Shown one piece after another: positions 27,385 through 38,303 of a stretch of 64,000 nt of DNA. Every line of letters starts with the position of its first letter. The first letter of the stretch is position 1. The DNA is from Bacillus cereus group sp. RP43 (GTDB taxonomy: Bacteria > Bacillota > Bacilli > Bacillales > Bacillaceae_G). Position numbers and translations under genes: made by a program. Where the stretch lies: the NCBI RefSeq assembly GCF_040459645.1, contig NZ_JARVHQ010000001.1, positions 3,410,001 to 3,474,000 on the forward strand, given 5' to 3'. The notes beneath the pieces were generated by a model. It saw only the letters and a program-made list of their open reading frames with translations. It searched no databases and was not told the origin of the DNA.

Positions 27385-28326
27385 TTATATATTCATTGAC
27401 TTTACCTCACATCGATTCAACGCTACATAACACGCTCCATATACACCGGCATCATTATGTAATGATGCTAAAGTGATGTTCGTCTTATTTTGATAAATGT
27501 TCATTACTTTGTCGTGGAACCTTTCCTGAATTTCTCTCAAAAATAGTTCACCTTGTTCTGTAATACCTCCCCCTATAATAATTAATTCGGGGTTGAACAT
27601 GTGGGTAATATTCACTAAACCAGTAACAACATACTGCAAAAACTGCTCATATACATTTTTCGCCAACTGCTCTCCTATATATATACGTTCTATAATTTCT
27701 TCACCTGTAATTGTACCTATCTCTATTCCTTGTATTTTGGATGCTTCTTTATATTGACGAATCAGCGCAGAAGTCGATGCATACCTCTCGTAACACCCTG
27801 CTCCACCACAACCACATTTTTCTCCATTATGAACAATTATCATATGGCCAAGCTCTCCGGCTAGCCCTTTTGCTCCCTGAAGCATTTGGCCATTTGTAAT
27901 AATCCCACTACCAATCCCGGTTCCAAGTGTTATTAAAACAATATGTTCTTTACCTCTCCCCGCTCCTTTCCACATTTCACCGAGACAAGCTGAACGAACA
28001 TCATTTTCAACAGTTGCCACGTACCCTGTCTCACTATAAATGTAATCTGATATTTTTGTACCAGTATATCCCGGAATATTAGCAGAAAACATAACTTCTC
28101 CTTTTATATTATCGATAATCCCACATGATGATATACCAACAGAATGAATTGTATAACTCTTTTCAAACTCATGTATTACTTCACAAATGCGATGCAAAAT
28201 TTCTTTCTTTTGATTTTGTACTGGTGTGTTTATTTTTCCTTGTTCATATACTATTCCTTGTTCATCAATCATTGCATATTTTATAAAAGTTCCTCCAATA
28301 TCAAAACAAGCAATGCGCTTCCCCAT
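27385..28326 (-). CDS. ROK-family sugar kinase (candidate N-acetylgalactosamine kinase)
   Basis: A 313-residue ROK protein: phosphate-binding CFDIGGTFIKYAM near the start, TLGTGIGSG, the ROK signature GELGHM and the zinc motif CGCGGAGCYE. ROK kinases phosphorylate hexoses at C6. The start at 28326 follows AGGGGAG; the longer frame to 28365 would overlap the lacC-like gene. It is the last gene of the cluster. Because the same operon holds AgaS and tagatose-6-phosphate enzymes, GalNAc or galactosamine is the likely substrate (AgaK role). Glucokinase cannot be excluded. Confidence 0.82.
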   Translation of the reverse strand: MGKRIACFDIGGTFIKYAMIDEQGIVYEQGKINTPVQNQKKEILHRICEVIHEFEKSYTIHSVGISSCGIIDNIKGEVMFSANIPGYTGTKISDYIYSETGYVATVENDVRSACLGEMWKGAGRGKEHIVLITLGTGIGSGIITNGQMLQGAKGLAGELGHMIIVHNGEKCGCGGAGCYERYASTSALIRQYKEASKIQGIEIGTITGEEIIERIYIGEQLAKNVYEQFLQYVVTGLVNITHMFNPELIIIGGGITEQGELFLREIQERFHDKVMNIYQNKTNITLASLHNDAGVYGACYVALNRCEVKSMNI

Positions 28327-28345
28327 ATTTCTCCCCTCCCTACTT

Positions 28346-29269
28346 TTACACAATTGTAATTTCATTATAGAATTTCTCTACAGTTTTAGGCTGTATATAA
28401 CCTGTTGCTTGCTCAGCTGCATTCGCCATTCCACACGCCACTGATAATCGAAGTGCATCCTTTACCTCATACCCCTTTGCGAGTGCAAATGTTATTCCTG
28501 CTACCATTGCATCTCCTGAGCCAACAGCATTGATAGAGTTTATTTCTGAAATAATTGCCCTAATGCTTTCAACTTTCGTGATAAGTATCGCTCCTTCTCT
28601 TCCAAGTGACAGAAGAACATACTGCACGCCTCCCTCGCACATTTTAGTTGCTTCCGCAATCATTTCTTCCTGTGATACATGCTTCTTTTGAAGCAACTGG
28701 CAAATTTCTTGCCTGTTTGGCTTAATTAAGAATGGCTTTCCTTGTATGCCATGAAATAATGGCTCTCCACTTGTATCTAATATAAATTTCTTACCATTTT
28801 CAGCAGCTTTTTGTGCCAACTGTTTATAAAATGATTTTGGGATACCCTTAGGTAAACTTCCCGATGCAACAATAAACTCAAAATCTTTTACTATTCTTTC
28901 ATATTTTTTTATAAAAAGAGCTATTTCATCCTCCGAAATAGCTGGGCCCACTTCTAATATTTCAGTAGCCGAAGCAGAATTTTTTGTTACTAACGCTAAA
29001 CAATTGCGAGTTTCTTCTTTAATGGAAACAAACTCATCTATAATTGATAGCTCTTTCAATTCTCCTCTTATGAACTCACCATTTCTACCACCAAGTAAAC
29101 CAATACCTGTTACCTCTTCTCCTAGCAAACGAAGTACTCTCGATACATTAATTCCTTTTCCACCCGCAGTTTTTTCATAGTCCTTCGTGCGATGCACTTT
29201 GTGTGGTTTTAATTCTCCTAATTCATATCGCATATCAACAGATGGATTCAATGTAATTGTCGCAATCAT
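28346..29269 (-). CDS. PfkB-family tagatose-6-phosphate kinase / 1-phosphofructokinase
   Basis: A 307-residue PfkB kinase of the LacC/FruK branch: the N-terminal TAGGKGINVSRVLRLLG signature and the C-terminal NAVGSGDAMVAGI with catalytic Asp. LacC phosphorylates tagatose-6-phosphate to tagatose-1,6-bisphosphate. It starts 13 nt after the aldolase gene, and no fruA or fruR neighbour is present, so LacC function is favoured over FruK. SD AAGGGGAT. Confidence 0.85.
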   Translation of the reverse strand: MIATITLNPSVDMRYELGELKPHKVHRTKDYEKTAGGKGINVSRVLRLLGEEVTGIGLLGGRNGEFIRGELKELSIIDEFVSIKEETRNCLALVTKNSASATEILEVGPAISEDEIALFIKKYERIVKDFEFIVASGSLPKGIPKSFYKQLAQKAAENGKKFILDTSGEPLFHGIQGKPFLIKPNRQEICQLLQKKHVSQEEMIAEATKMCEGGVQYVLLSLGREGAILITKVESIRAIISEINSINAVGSGDAMVAGITFALAKGYEVKDALRLSVACGMANAAEQATGYIQPKTVEKFYNEITIV

Positions 29270-29281
29270 AAAAATATCCCC

Positions 29282-31295
<2,014 letters not shown>

Positions 31296-31301
31296 ACATT
31301 T

Positions 31302-32489
31302 CTATTCCTTTCCTTTATAAGGATGTACGGTTACACCTTGAACGACACGATTTACACTTCCGCTCGGGCAAGGATTATCTGGAGTAATGCCTAATGCAAT
31401 AGATTTATATAATGCTAAAATTTGACCATATAATATATAAATAAACGTTATATATACATCATCCTTCAAATCGTTTCCGTCATTGCATAAAAATGTATTG
31501 CAATACTGCCTTGCTTCCTGGCTATCTTGATGCGCAATGACAATAATATCGTTTCTATCTTTCTCCTGATAAATTTCTCGTAATAAATCAATATCATACT
31601 TTTTTGTATACTCATCATTAGATAAAAACAATACAACAGCTGTATCTTCATCTAAAATTGATTTTGGGCCATGTCTAAACCCAAGCGGCGTGTCAAACAT
31701 AACGGGAATGCGGCCAGCCGTTAACTCTAAAAATTTTAGTGCAGCCTCCCTAGAAAGGCCTTCGAATACGCCTGATCCTAAAAATACAATTTTATGAAAT
31801 TCTTTTTCTGCAATTTGCTTCATTTCCCGTTCTTGCTTTTCGATTACCTTCTTTCCTAGCTGAACAATATCCGTAATGCTAGATTGTAAAAGAGGGATTT
31901 CATTATAGTTACATAATAAAAGTGCTGTTAACATCATAGAGGTAAAACTGCCTGTCATCGCAAACCCTCGATCATTTGCCTCCTTTGGCATATACATTAC
32001 GAAAGCATTCTCTTTATGTTGAAATTGTTTCGCTAAATTCCCTTCTTCATTACAAGTTAAAATAATATGGTAAACGGAATGAATCATTTGTTCTGCTAGC
32101 TCCACTGCCGCTACACTTTCTGGACTATTACCAGAGCGAGCAAACGATACTAAAATTGTTGGGATATTTGGTTGTAAATAATAATAAGGACTTGAAACGA
32201 TATTTGTTGTTGGAATGCTTTCAATCTGCATTTTCTTTACATCTACTATTCTTTTTATATATGGAACGAGTGTATCTCCAACAAAAGCTGATGTTCCAGC
32301 CCCAGTAAAAATAATTCGTACTTGCTCATGCCTTCTTGAAATATGGGAAAAAAACGCTGTAATTTCATGATGATTACTTTGAACATTCGAATATACTTGT
32401 TCCCAAAGATCTGGCTGCTGTGCAATCTCTTTCGCTGTAAAACATGCTCCATATGTTTCTCTTACTTCATCATTTGCATGTAATAACAT
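31302..32489 (-). CDS. agaS: AgaS-type galactosamine-6-phosphate deaminase/isomerase
   Basis: A 395-residue protein with two SIS domains, close in length to E. coli AgaS. Seen are IIFTGAGTSAFVGD, VSFARSGNSPESVA, FLGSGVFEGLSREAALKFLE and FDTPLGFRHGPKSI, which match AgaS rather than GlmS or NagB. It should convert galactosamine-6-phosphate to tagatose-6-phosphate plus ammonia. SD AAGGGGGG. It is the first gene of the catabolic run and has a copy of the shared 13-bp element just upstream. Confidence 0.88.
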   Translation of the reverse strand: MLLHANDEVRETYGACFTAKEIAQQPDLWEQVYSNVQSNHHEITAFFSHISRRHEQVRIIFTGAGTSAFVGDTLVPYIKRIVDVKKMQIESIPTTNIVSSPYYYLQPNIPTILVSFARSGNSPESVAAVELAEQMIHSVYHIILTCNEEGNLAKQFQHKENAFVMYMPKEANDRGFAMTGSFTSMMLTALLLCNYNEIPLLQSSITDIVQLGKKVIEKQEREMKQIAEKEFHKIVFLGSGVFEGLSREAALKFLELTAGRIPVMFDTPLGFRHGPKSILDEDTAVVLFLSNDEYTKKYDIDLLREIYQEKDRNDIIVIAHQDSQEARQYCNTFLCNDGNDLKDDVYITFIYILYGQILALYKSIALGITPDNPCPSGSVNRVVQGVTVHPYKGKE

Positions 32490-32530
32490 TTGAGACCCCC
32501 CTTAATATTAGTTCACATCTTATCACGTCA

Positions 32531-32543
32531 TCATTACCAGTTG
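32531..32543. promoter_or_regulatory. Shared 13-bp element, copy 1 (agaS upstream)
   Basis: TCATTACCAGTTG on the plus strand, 42-54 bp upstream of the agaS start codon. The same 13-mer occurs at 38033 and 38110, with a variant at 33313. Candidate operator of the HutC-type regulator encoded next to it. Confidence 0.6.
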
Positions 32544-32583
32544 AATTACAATAAGTATAATTATACTTATTGTAATTCAACTG
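32538..32583. repeat. Perfect 46-bp palindrome at the gntR 3' end
   Basis: Two perfect 23-bp arms (left arm begins CAGTTGAATTAC, right arm ends GTAATTCAACTG) with no spacer. The last codons and stop of the GntR-type gene lie inside it, and it overlaps the 13-bp element at 32531. It could act as a terminator for gntR, a dyad operator for agaS, or both. Confidence 0.8.
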
Positions 32584-33286
32584 TGTAAGTAAATTTATCT
32601 CCTCTTGCAATTGTCTGTGTGTATTCGATTATATTTTCTTTCGCATATGCAATCCGTTCTAGTGATAAAGATGGTTCATTCTTTTCAACTTGTAGCCATG
32701 TTGCATGCTCTTTTTCTGCTGCAATCGCTTTGAAACTTTCCACCGCGCGCGTGATATGGACTTGATATTTTGTACGGAAAATCTCGTACATTGGTGTTTC
32801 TTCTAACTCTTTCTTCGTTAAATATGGAAAGAACTTTACAGGAATATAAGATGTCTCAAATAGCATTGGTTCTTTATCAGCTAACCTTAGTCTAGTAATT
32901 TGATACACCTCTTCTTCAAAATCAAGATTCATAATTTTCGCTATTTTTTTATCGCAATGAATAATGGAAAATGATACAACGGTTGATGACGGAACTTTTC
33001 CAAACTTTTTCATTTCTTCTGTGAAACTATAAAAGCGAACAAGACTTTGATTAAATACACGAGGTGAGACAAAACTACCTTTACCATGTTTTTTATAAAT
33101 ATATCCTTCTTTTTCTAATTCCTGCATCGTCTGTCTCACTGTTGTTCTACTTACATCATGAATCTCACATAACTCCCGTTCTGATGGAAGCTTATCATGT
33201 TCTTGTAAATTCCCAGTTTCAATTTGCTCTACAATAATATCCATTAATTGATAATATAATGGTGTTCGATTATCTTTTACAATCAT
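32567..33286 (-). CDS. GntR-family regulator, HutC subfamily
   Basis: A 239-residue regulator with an N-terminal winged helix (PLYYQLMDIIVEQIETG, KLPSERELCEIHDVSRTTVRQ, about 1-75) and a UTRA effector domain (about 90-235) of the type that binds amino-sugar phosphates in NagR/YvoA and DasR. SD AGGGAGT before the ATG. It sits between the import and catabolic parts of the cluster and is their likely local repressor. A variant of the shared 13-bp element lies just upstream of its own start, suggesting autoregulation. Confidence 0.9.
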   Translation of the reverse strand: MIVKDNRTPLYYQLMDIIVEQIETGNLQEHDKLPSERELCEIHDVSRTTVRQTMQELEKEGYIYKKHGKGSFVSPRVFNQSLVRFYSFTEEMKKFGKVPSSTVVSFSIIHCDKKIAKIMNLDFEEEVYQITRLRLADKEPMLFETSYIPVKFFPYLTKKELEETPMYEIFRTKYQVHITRAVESFKAIAAEKEHATWLQVEKNEPSLSLERIAYAKENIIEYTQTIARGDKFTYTVELQ

Positions 33287-33312
33287 GTTTTACTCCCTCA
33301 TCTATAAAGTTG

Positions 33313-33325
33313 TTATAACCAGTTT
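33313..33325. promoter_or_regulatory. Shared element, variant copy 2 (gntR upstream)
   Basis: TTATAACCAGTTT matches the 13-mer TCATTACCAGTTG at 10 of 13 positions, same orientation, 27-39 bp upstream of the gntR start. Confidence 0.4.
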
Positions 33326-33450
33326 ATGGCTATTATATCGAATGAAAATAGGAATTACCATCACTTTCTCACATAGGAAGATAAGCTTATTCCATCGGTT
33401 AAAATTCATTTCAATTGTATGTTTAATTTGTCCCTTTATATGCACTCTTC

Positions 33451-34716
33451 TCACTTCGCTGGATTCATCACTTCTTTTAACCCTGTCACATATTGCTTAA
33501 GAGATACCGTTTCACCCGTTATTCTTGATCTTTCAGCGGCAAAAGCAATCAAATGACTATTTGCCGAAGTCATTGCTGACGTTAAACTTTCAGTTTTATT
33601 GCTTTTTACTTTTTCGATAAAATCAGTCATAATTGCATTATCTGCTCCCATATGTCCACCTTCAATTGTATCTGGATAAACCGTTTCAACCTCACCAGAA
33701 AAATATTTGACCTTCAATTCATTTAGTACATCATGACCATGAATTTCACCATGTGTGCCCATAATTTTAAACGTACGGCAACACTCTTTCGTAAATGCAG
33801 ACATTGTAAAAGCAACTGTTACATCATTATCAAACAGCAAATTTACAACTTGATGATCCACAACATCATTGTCACAATGGTACACGCAACGCCCATAAGG
33901 TCCTTTTTTTAGTGCCTCCAGTCTATTTTCAATGCTTGTATCAATAGAAACTACATTCGCTGGCCATTCATCTCTCTCATGTAAATACCACTTTAAAGCA
34001 GAATATTGGCAACTTCCCTCAACTTCACAACCATCTGTACAACGTAACGTCGAACCCTTAGGTGCATGTTCGGATTTAAAATGAGTCAAACTTCCAAAAG
34101 ATGAAACCTTTTCACATTCTGCACCAATAAGCCATTGTAGCACATCCATATCATGACAACATTTTTGTAAAATCATCGAACTAGATTCAGACTTATTACG
34201 CCAATTCCCTCTTACAAAGCTATGTGCTTGATGCCAATGACCGACATTTTCATTCCATTGAATCGAAACAATCTCCCCTATCTTCTTTTGATCAACAATT
34301 TCTTTTAAAGTCCGATAGAATGGTGCATACCTTAATACGTGACATACTGTTAATAACACATTATATCTCGTTGCAGCCTCCGCAATTTCCAAAGCCTCTA
34401 CAGGACTTGGTGACATTGGTTTTTCTAATAAAATTTTGTATCCCTTCTCAATTGCTTGCATAACAGGTTTATAATGAAACCGATCGGGCGAACAAATAAG
34501 CAATACATCACAAAGCTTTTCTTTCGCTAATAACTCTTCCCATGTTTCAAATTGCATATTTTCCGAAACGCTATGCATTTCAGAGAATTTTCGTCTTTTT
34601 GCATTATCTAATTCTGCAACTGCAACAAAAGTTATCTCTGTTGGATGTTCTAACGCGTAAGAAGCATAAGCGTACATCCCACGACTTCCTGCCCCAATTA
34701 AGGCCGCTGTAATCAT
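33451..34716 (-). CDS. Gfo/Idh/MocA-family NAD-dependent protein with cysteine cluster
   Basis: A 421-residue protein with an N-terminal Rossmann domain (AALIGAGSRGMYAYAS, ICSPDRFHYKP) and the EKP motif (KILLEKPMS), then the mixed beta-sheet domain. A cluster CTDGCEVEGSC at about residues 228-238, with further Cys and His in CVYHCDN, is unusual and could bind a metal. The gene lies 26 nt after an ABC permease gene on the same strand. Possible roles are sugar oxidoreductase or an NAD-dependent glycosidase such as the GH109 alpha-N-acetylgalactosaminidases. The catalytic role is not settled. Confidence 0.8.
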   Translation of the reverse strand: MITAALIGAGSRGMYAYASYALEHPTEITFVAVAELDNAKRRKFSEMHSVSENMQFETWEELLAKEKLCDVLLICSPDRFHYKPVMQAIEKGYKILLEKPMSPSPVEALEIAEAATRYNVLLTVCHVLRYAPFYRTLKEIVDQKKIGEIVSIQWNENVGHWHQAHSFVRGNWRNKSESSSMILQKCCHDMDVLQWLIGAECEKVSSFGSLTHFKSEHAPKGSTLRCTDGCEVEGSCQYSALKWYLHERDEWPANVVSIDTSIENRLEALKKGPYGRCVYHCDNDVVDHQVVNLLFDNDVTVAFTMSAFTKECCRTFKIMGTHGEIHGHDVLNELKVKYFSGEVETVYPDTIEGGHMGADNAIMTDFIEKVKSNKTESLTSAMTSANSHLIAFAAERSRITGETVSLKQYVTGLKEVMNPAK

Positions 34717-34742
34717 AAATATCCTCTCCTATTCTAATATTC

Positions 34743-35579
34743 TTATTTTCCACCTGTAATTGTGATTCCTTCAATAAATTGTTTTTGTAAAAATATAAAC
34801 AATAACAACATTGGTAAAATCGCTAAAAATGATCCTGCCATTAGCACCGGATAGTTTGTTGCATATTGTCCTTGTAGTGAAGATAAACCAACTGACAATG
34901 TCATCATATCTGGTGAATTATTTACAATCATCGGCCACATTAATTCATTCCAAGACCAAAGTGTTGTAAATATACCAAGCGCAATTAAACCTGGTTTTGC
35001 AAGAGGCAGCATAACATGCCAATATATTTGGAAATGATTGCAGCCATCTAGTCTTGCTGCTTCTTCTAGTTCCTTTGGAATCCCCATAAAAAACTGACGT
35101 AATAAAAAGGTGCCGAATGCACTAAATAACCCAGGTACAATTACTGCTTGTAATGTATTCAACCAATCCAGTTTTACCATAATTAAATATTGCGGGAGTA
35201 AAAATACTTGAGCTGGAACCATTAGGACAGAAAGAGTTAGTAAAAACAATATATTTCTACCTGGAAATTGTATTCTAGCAAAAGCATAAGCTGCTAATGA
35301 GCATAAAAATAACTGACCGACCGTTCTAGCTATTGTAACGATTAAAGTGTTCATCATAAATTTTAAAAATGGTAATAAGTTGAATATTTCCGTATAGTTA
35401 CTCCACATAAATTGAGACGGGATAATTACTGGTGGAACTTGAACGGATTCTGCATATGTCTTTAGAGACGTTAATATCATCCAAATAAAAGGACCAATGG
35501 TTAATAAAGCACCTATGATAAGCATTGCATGAATCATAATCGTATTTTTATTGACTCCACCTACTCTTTTATTCATCAT
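34743..35579 (-). CDS. Carbohydrate ABC transporter permease (MalG type)
   Basis: A 278-residue permease with six helices and the EAA loop EAARLDGCNHFQIYWHVMLPLA. Its start overlaps the end of the upstream MalF-type gene by 11 nt, which indicates translational coupling. It is one half of the channel of a CUT1-type sugar importer. Confidence 0.93.
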   Translation of the reverse strand: MMNKRVGGVNKNTIMIHAMLIIGALLTIGPFIWMILTSLKTYAESVQVPPVIIPSQFMWSNYTEIFNLLPFLKFMMNTLIVTIARTVGQLFLCSLAAYAFARIQFPGRNILFLLTLSVLMVPAQVFLLPQYLIMVKLDWLNTLQAVIVPGLFSAFGTFLLRQFFMGIPKELEEAARLDGCNHFQIYWHVMLPLAKPGLIALGIFTTLWSWNELMWPMIVNNSPDMMTLSVGLSSLQGQYATNYPVLMAGSFLAILPMLLLFIFLQKQFIEGITITGGK

Positions 35580-36513
35580 AATGCACCCACTTTTTCTGTA
35601 ATATCATTTGAATCGCTGTAATGATTAATATAATAATTAATAATACAACTGCTATGGCTGCAGAATATCCTTTTTCATTTAAAATAAAGGCATTTTGATA
35701 AAATAAATAAACAATAGATTGTGTATTTTCAATTACATTACTTGTTCTACCAATCATCATAAAGATGAGATCGAATACTTGAAATGCTCCAATTAAAGAC
35801 ATAATCGTTACAAAGAAAATAACTGGTGTTAAAAGTGGCAATGTAATCTTAAAGAAAATTGTAAGCGGCCGGGCGCCATCCATAATTGCTGCTTCGTAGT
35901 ATGTTTTAGGGATGTTTTGGAGACCTGATAGAAAAATAACCATGTTATATCCTATTCCACCCCAAATCGCAACTATAATAATTGAATATAAGGCAATGCT
36001 AGGATTGGTAAGCCAATTGGGACCATCAATTCCAAACCATGATAATATGTAATTGAGTAACCCATAGTCAGAATTATAGAGCCATTTCCACACCATCGCG
36101 ATCGCAGCTGGCATTGTAATAACAGGTAAAAAATATAATGTTCTATAAAGGGATTTCCCTTTAATGTTTTGGTTTAATAGTACCGCTAATATGATGGATA
36201 AAAATATACTAATTGGAACAGTAAGTACGATATAAATAAATGTATTTTGAAATGCCTTTCCTAAATCTTCATCAGTAAACATCTTTTTATAGTTTTCTAA
36301 TCCAATCCATTCATAGCTACCAAACGCATCCCACGCTGTAAAACTAAAATAAATATTTTGCAAAATTGGCCACATATAAAAAATGAATAACCCTAACATA
36401 GTTGGGGCAATCATGATATATGCCCATATATAATCTAATTTCTTTTTCTTTTTATATTTTTTTTGTATATGTGTGTGTTTTTGATCCACTACCTTTATTG
36501 ATAGATCCTCCAT
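35569..36513 (-). CDS. Carbohydrate ABC transporter permease (MalF type)
   Basis: A 314-residue permease. A basic N-terminal stretch (KKYKKKKKLD) precedes the first helix, and the EAA loop reads EAAIMDGARPLTIFFKITLPLL. SD GGGAGGAG before the ATG. It pairs with the MalG-type gene downstream and the lipoprotein upstream. Confidence 0.93.
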   Translation of the reverse strand: MEDLSIKVVDQKHTHIQKKYKKKKKLDYIWAYIMIAPTMLGLFIFYMWPILQNIYFSFTAWDAFGSYEWIGLENYKKMFTDEDLGKAFQNTFIYIVLTVPISIFLSIILAVLLNQNIKGKSLYRTLYFLPVITMPAAIAMVWKWLYNSDYGLLNYILSWFGIDGPNWLTNPSIALYSIIIVAIWGGIGYNMVIFLSGLQNIPKTYYEAAIMDGARPLTIFFKITLPLLTPVIFFVTIMSLIGAFQVFDLIFMMIGRTSNVIENTQSIVYLFYQNAFILNEKGYSAAIAVVLLIIILIITAIQMILQKKWVHYDE

Positions 36514-36566
36514 CTCTTCACTCCTCCCATAATTTTTGATTTAAAGCAAGGAGAGGATCCCTCTCC

Positions 36567-37817
36567 TTATTTTTTAGAAAGAATTTCATTTGCTTTCTCT
36601 GTTAATTCTTTTGTTGCTTCTTCAACATTCACCTCTCCTCCCCATACTCTTTTTAATATTTTGGTTTCCTGCTCCCATAAAGCCCCTGTATTTTTCACAC
36701 TTGGTAATGGGTAAGAATAGTCGACTCCAGTGATATATGCTTGTAAATTCAAGTTTGGAACGGATTTAACCCATGCTTCTTGTGTTCCATTAAAAGCTGG
36801 AATGACTGTTCCAGTTTCTGCAAACACATCTGCGGCCTCTTTAGAACCTAAATATTTCACAAATTCCCAAGCTGCATCTGGATATTTTGTTTTAGCTGAG
36901 ATAACATTTGCTAGACCATGAATCATAACAGCTCTTTCTTTCCCTTTTGGCATAACAGCAATATTTAAATCAGGATTTTTCTTATATTCTGGTACCATCC
37001 ATGGCCCATCAAAAATCATCGCTACTTTACCTGATAAAAACAAATCAGATGCTGTTGTCTCTGTCATTTGAGCAAATGTTGGTGATAATCCTTCTTTAAT
37101 AAAACTAATATTATAATTAAGTGCGTCAATTGCTTCTGATTTATTAAATCCAGCTGTTTTTTTATCTTTAGTAAGAACATACCCTTTGTTTTGGTAAATA
37201 AGATCATAATAGCCACCTTGATTCCCCATTGCTGCTGCAAATCCCCAAACACCTTTCTCCTTTTTCGTCAATTTCTTTGCTGCTTCTTTCATTTTCTCCC
37301 AATCCCATGAATCATCTGGATAAGCTATTCCAGCTTCATCAAATAATTTTTTGTTGTACCAAAGTGCCGTTGTATCAAAATCTTTTGGAATACCATATGT
37401 TTTATCCTCCACTGTATATAAATCAACTAAAGATTTCGGATAATTATCTAGTTTATACTTATCCTTTTTCGCTTTATCATCCAAAGGCATCAATACTTTT
37501 CCTGAAGCATATTTCACGACATTTGGTCCATTCATCCAAAATACATCTGGCAATGCATTTCCTGTTGCTGCTGTTTCAAGCTTCTGAAAATACTGCCCAT
37601 ACGCTGTTAATTCTATTTTCACTTTAATATTCGGATGTTTTTCATTAAACTGTTGAACCACTTTCTCCACTGCTGGTAGTTGTTTCTTATCCCAAAGTGC
37701 ATACCGTAATTCTACTTTTTCCTCTTTAGATGACGTGTTAACTTTTTCGCCACTATTAGAACATCCTACTACTGCCAATAGCAATGCTGACAAAAAGAAA
37801 ACAAACCACTTTTTCAT
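36567..37817 (-). CDS. Sugar-binding lipoprotein of the ABC importer
   Basis: A 416-residue family 1 solute-binding protein. It begins MKKWFVFFLSALLLAVVGC, a lipoprotein signal with the lipobox cysteine at about residue 19, followed by a serine/glycine linker and the binding domain (VLMPLDDKAKKD, GIPKDFDTTALWYNKKLFDEAG). The frame is open to 37844, but GAGGAGG before the ATG at 37817 sets the start. First gene of the import operon. The Trp- and Tyr-rich binding face suits an oligosaccharide or amino sugar; the ligand is inferred from the cluster. Confidence 0.93.
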   Translation of the reverse strand: MKKWFVFFLSALLLAVVGCSNSGEKVNTSSKEEKVELRYALWDKKQLPAVEKVVQQFNEKHPNIKVKIELTAYGQYFQKLETAATGNALPDVFWMNGPNVVKYASGKVLMPLDDKAKKDKYKLDNYPKSLVDLYTVEDKTYGIPKDFDTTALWYNKKLFDEAGIAYPDDSWDWEKMKEAAKKLTKKEKGVWGFAAAMGNQGGYYDLIYQNKGYVLTKDKKTAGFNKSEAIDALNYNISFIKEGLSPTFAQMTETTASDLFLSGKVAMIFDGPWMVPEYKKNPDLNIAVMPKGKERAVMIHGLANVISAKTKYPDAAWEFVKYLGSKEAADVFAETGTVIPAFNGTQEAWVKSVPNLNLQAYITGVDYSYPLPSVKNTGALWEQETKILKRVWGGEVNVEEATKELTEKANEILSKK

Positions 37818-37947
37818 CCCATTCCCTCCTCTATAAACACTCATCTATATAACAAAAAACAAAATCTTTACTTACGTTTCTTGTAACTCACTGATGATAA
37901 ATTAAACTAATAAAAGCAACTTTACAAAAAATCTGGAGAACCTTGTT

Positions 37948-37962
37948 AATAAAACGTTTACA
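37948..37962. promoter_or_regulatory. cre-like site (CcpA)
   Basis: AATAAAACGTTTACA matches the recalled Bacillus cre consensus WTGNAANCGNWWNCA at all fixed positions except the TG near the left end. It lies about 130 bp upstream of the lipoprotein start codon, a sensible place for catabolite repression of a sugar importer. Confidence 0.5.
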
Positions 37963-38032
37963 AACGTAATTTTATTCATCTATAAAGACAATGCTCTTCT
38001 CTCCCTTCTCTATCAATTTAAGTAGACTTATG

Positions 38033-38045
38033 TCATTACCAGTTG
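38033..38045. promoter_or_regulatory. Shared 13-bp element, copy 3
   Basis: TCATTACCAGTTG, identical to 32531-32543, in the gap between the importer operon and the PucR-type gene. Confidence 0.6.
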
Positions 38046-38109
38046 AAGGAATAAACTATCATTGATATATTATTTATACATATACCAATTCGATCACGAC
38101 ATGATGTTG

Positions 38110-38122
38110 TCATTACCAGTTG
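38110..38122. promoter_or_regulatory. Shared 13-bp element, copy 4
   Basis: TCATTACCAGTTG again, 77 bp from copy 3 and in the same orientation. The paired sites could control both the divergent importer operon and the PucR-type gene. Confidence 0.6.
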
Positions 38123-38303
38123 TTATGAAGTATAACACCATCACTTTTTCCTCTGCAATATATTTTCTGAATTTTTTAAATTTATTATTAATTATATTCT
38201 ATTTAATTTTATATGCCGCTAACATAAGTAGAAATATTTTTCTAATCCATTACCTCTATAAAATTTGTTATTAATAAATAATATAAAAATAAGGAGTGTT
38301 TAT

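Noticed and set aside
28144..28444. Plus-strand frames opposite the ROK and LacC-type genes
   Set aside because: Shadows of well-supported minus-strand genes without SD or recognisable motifs.
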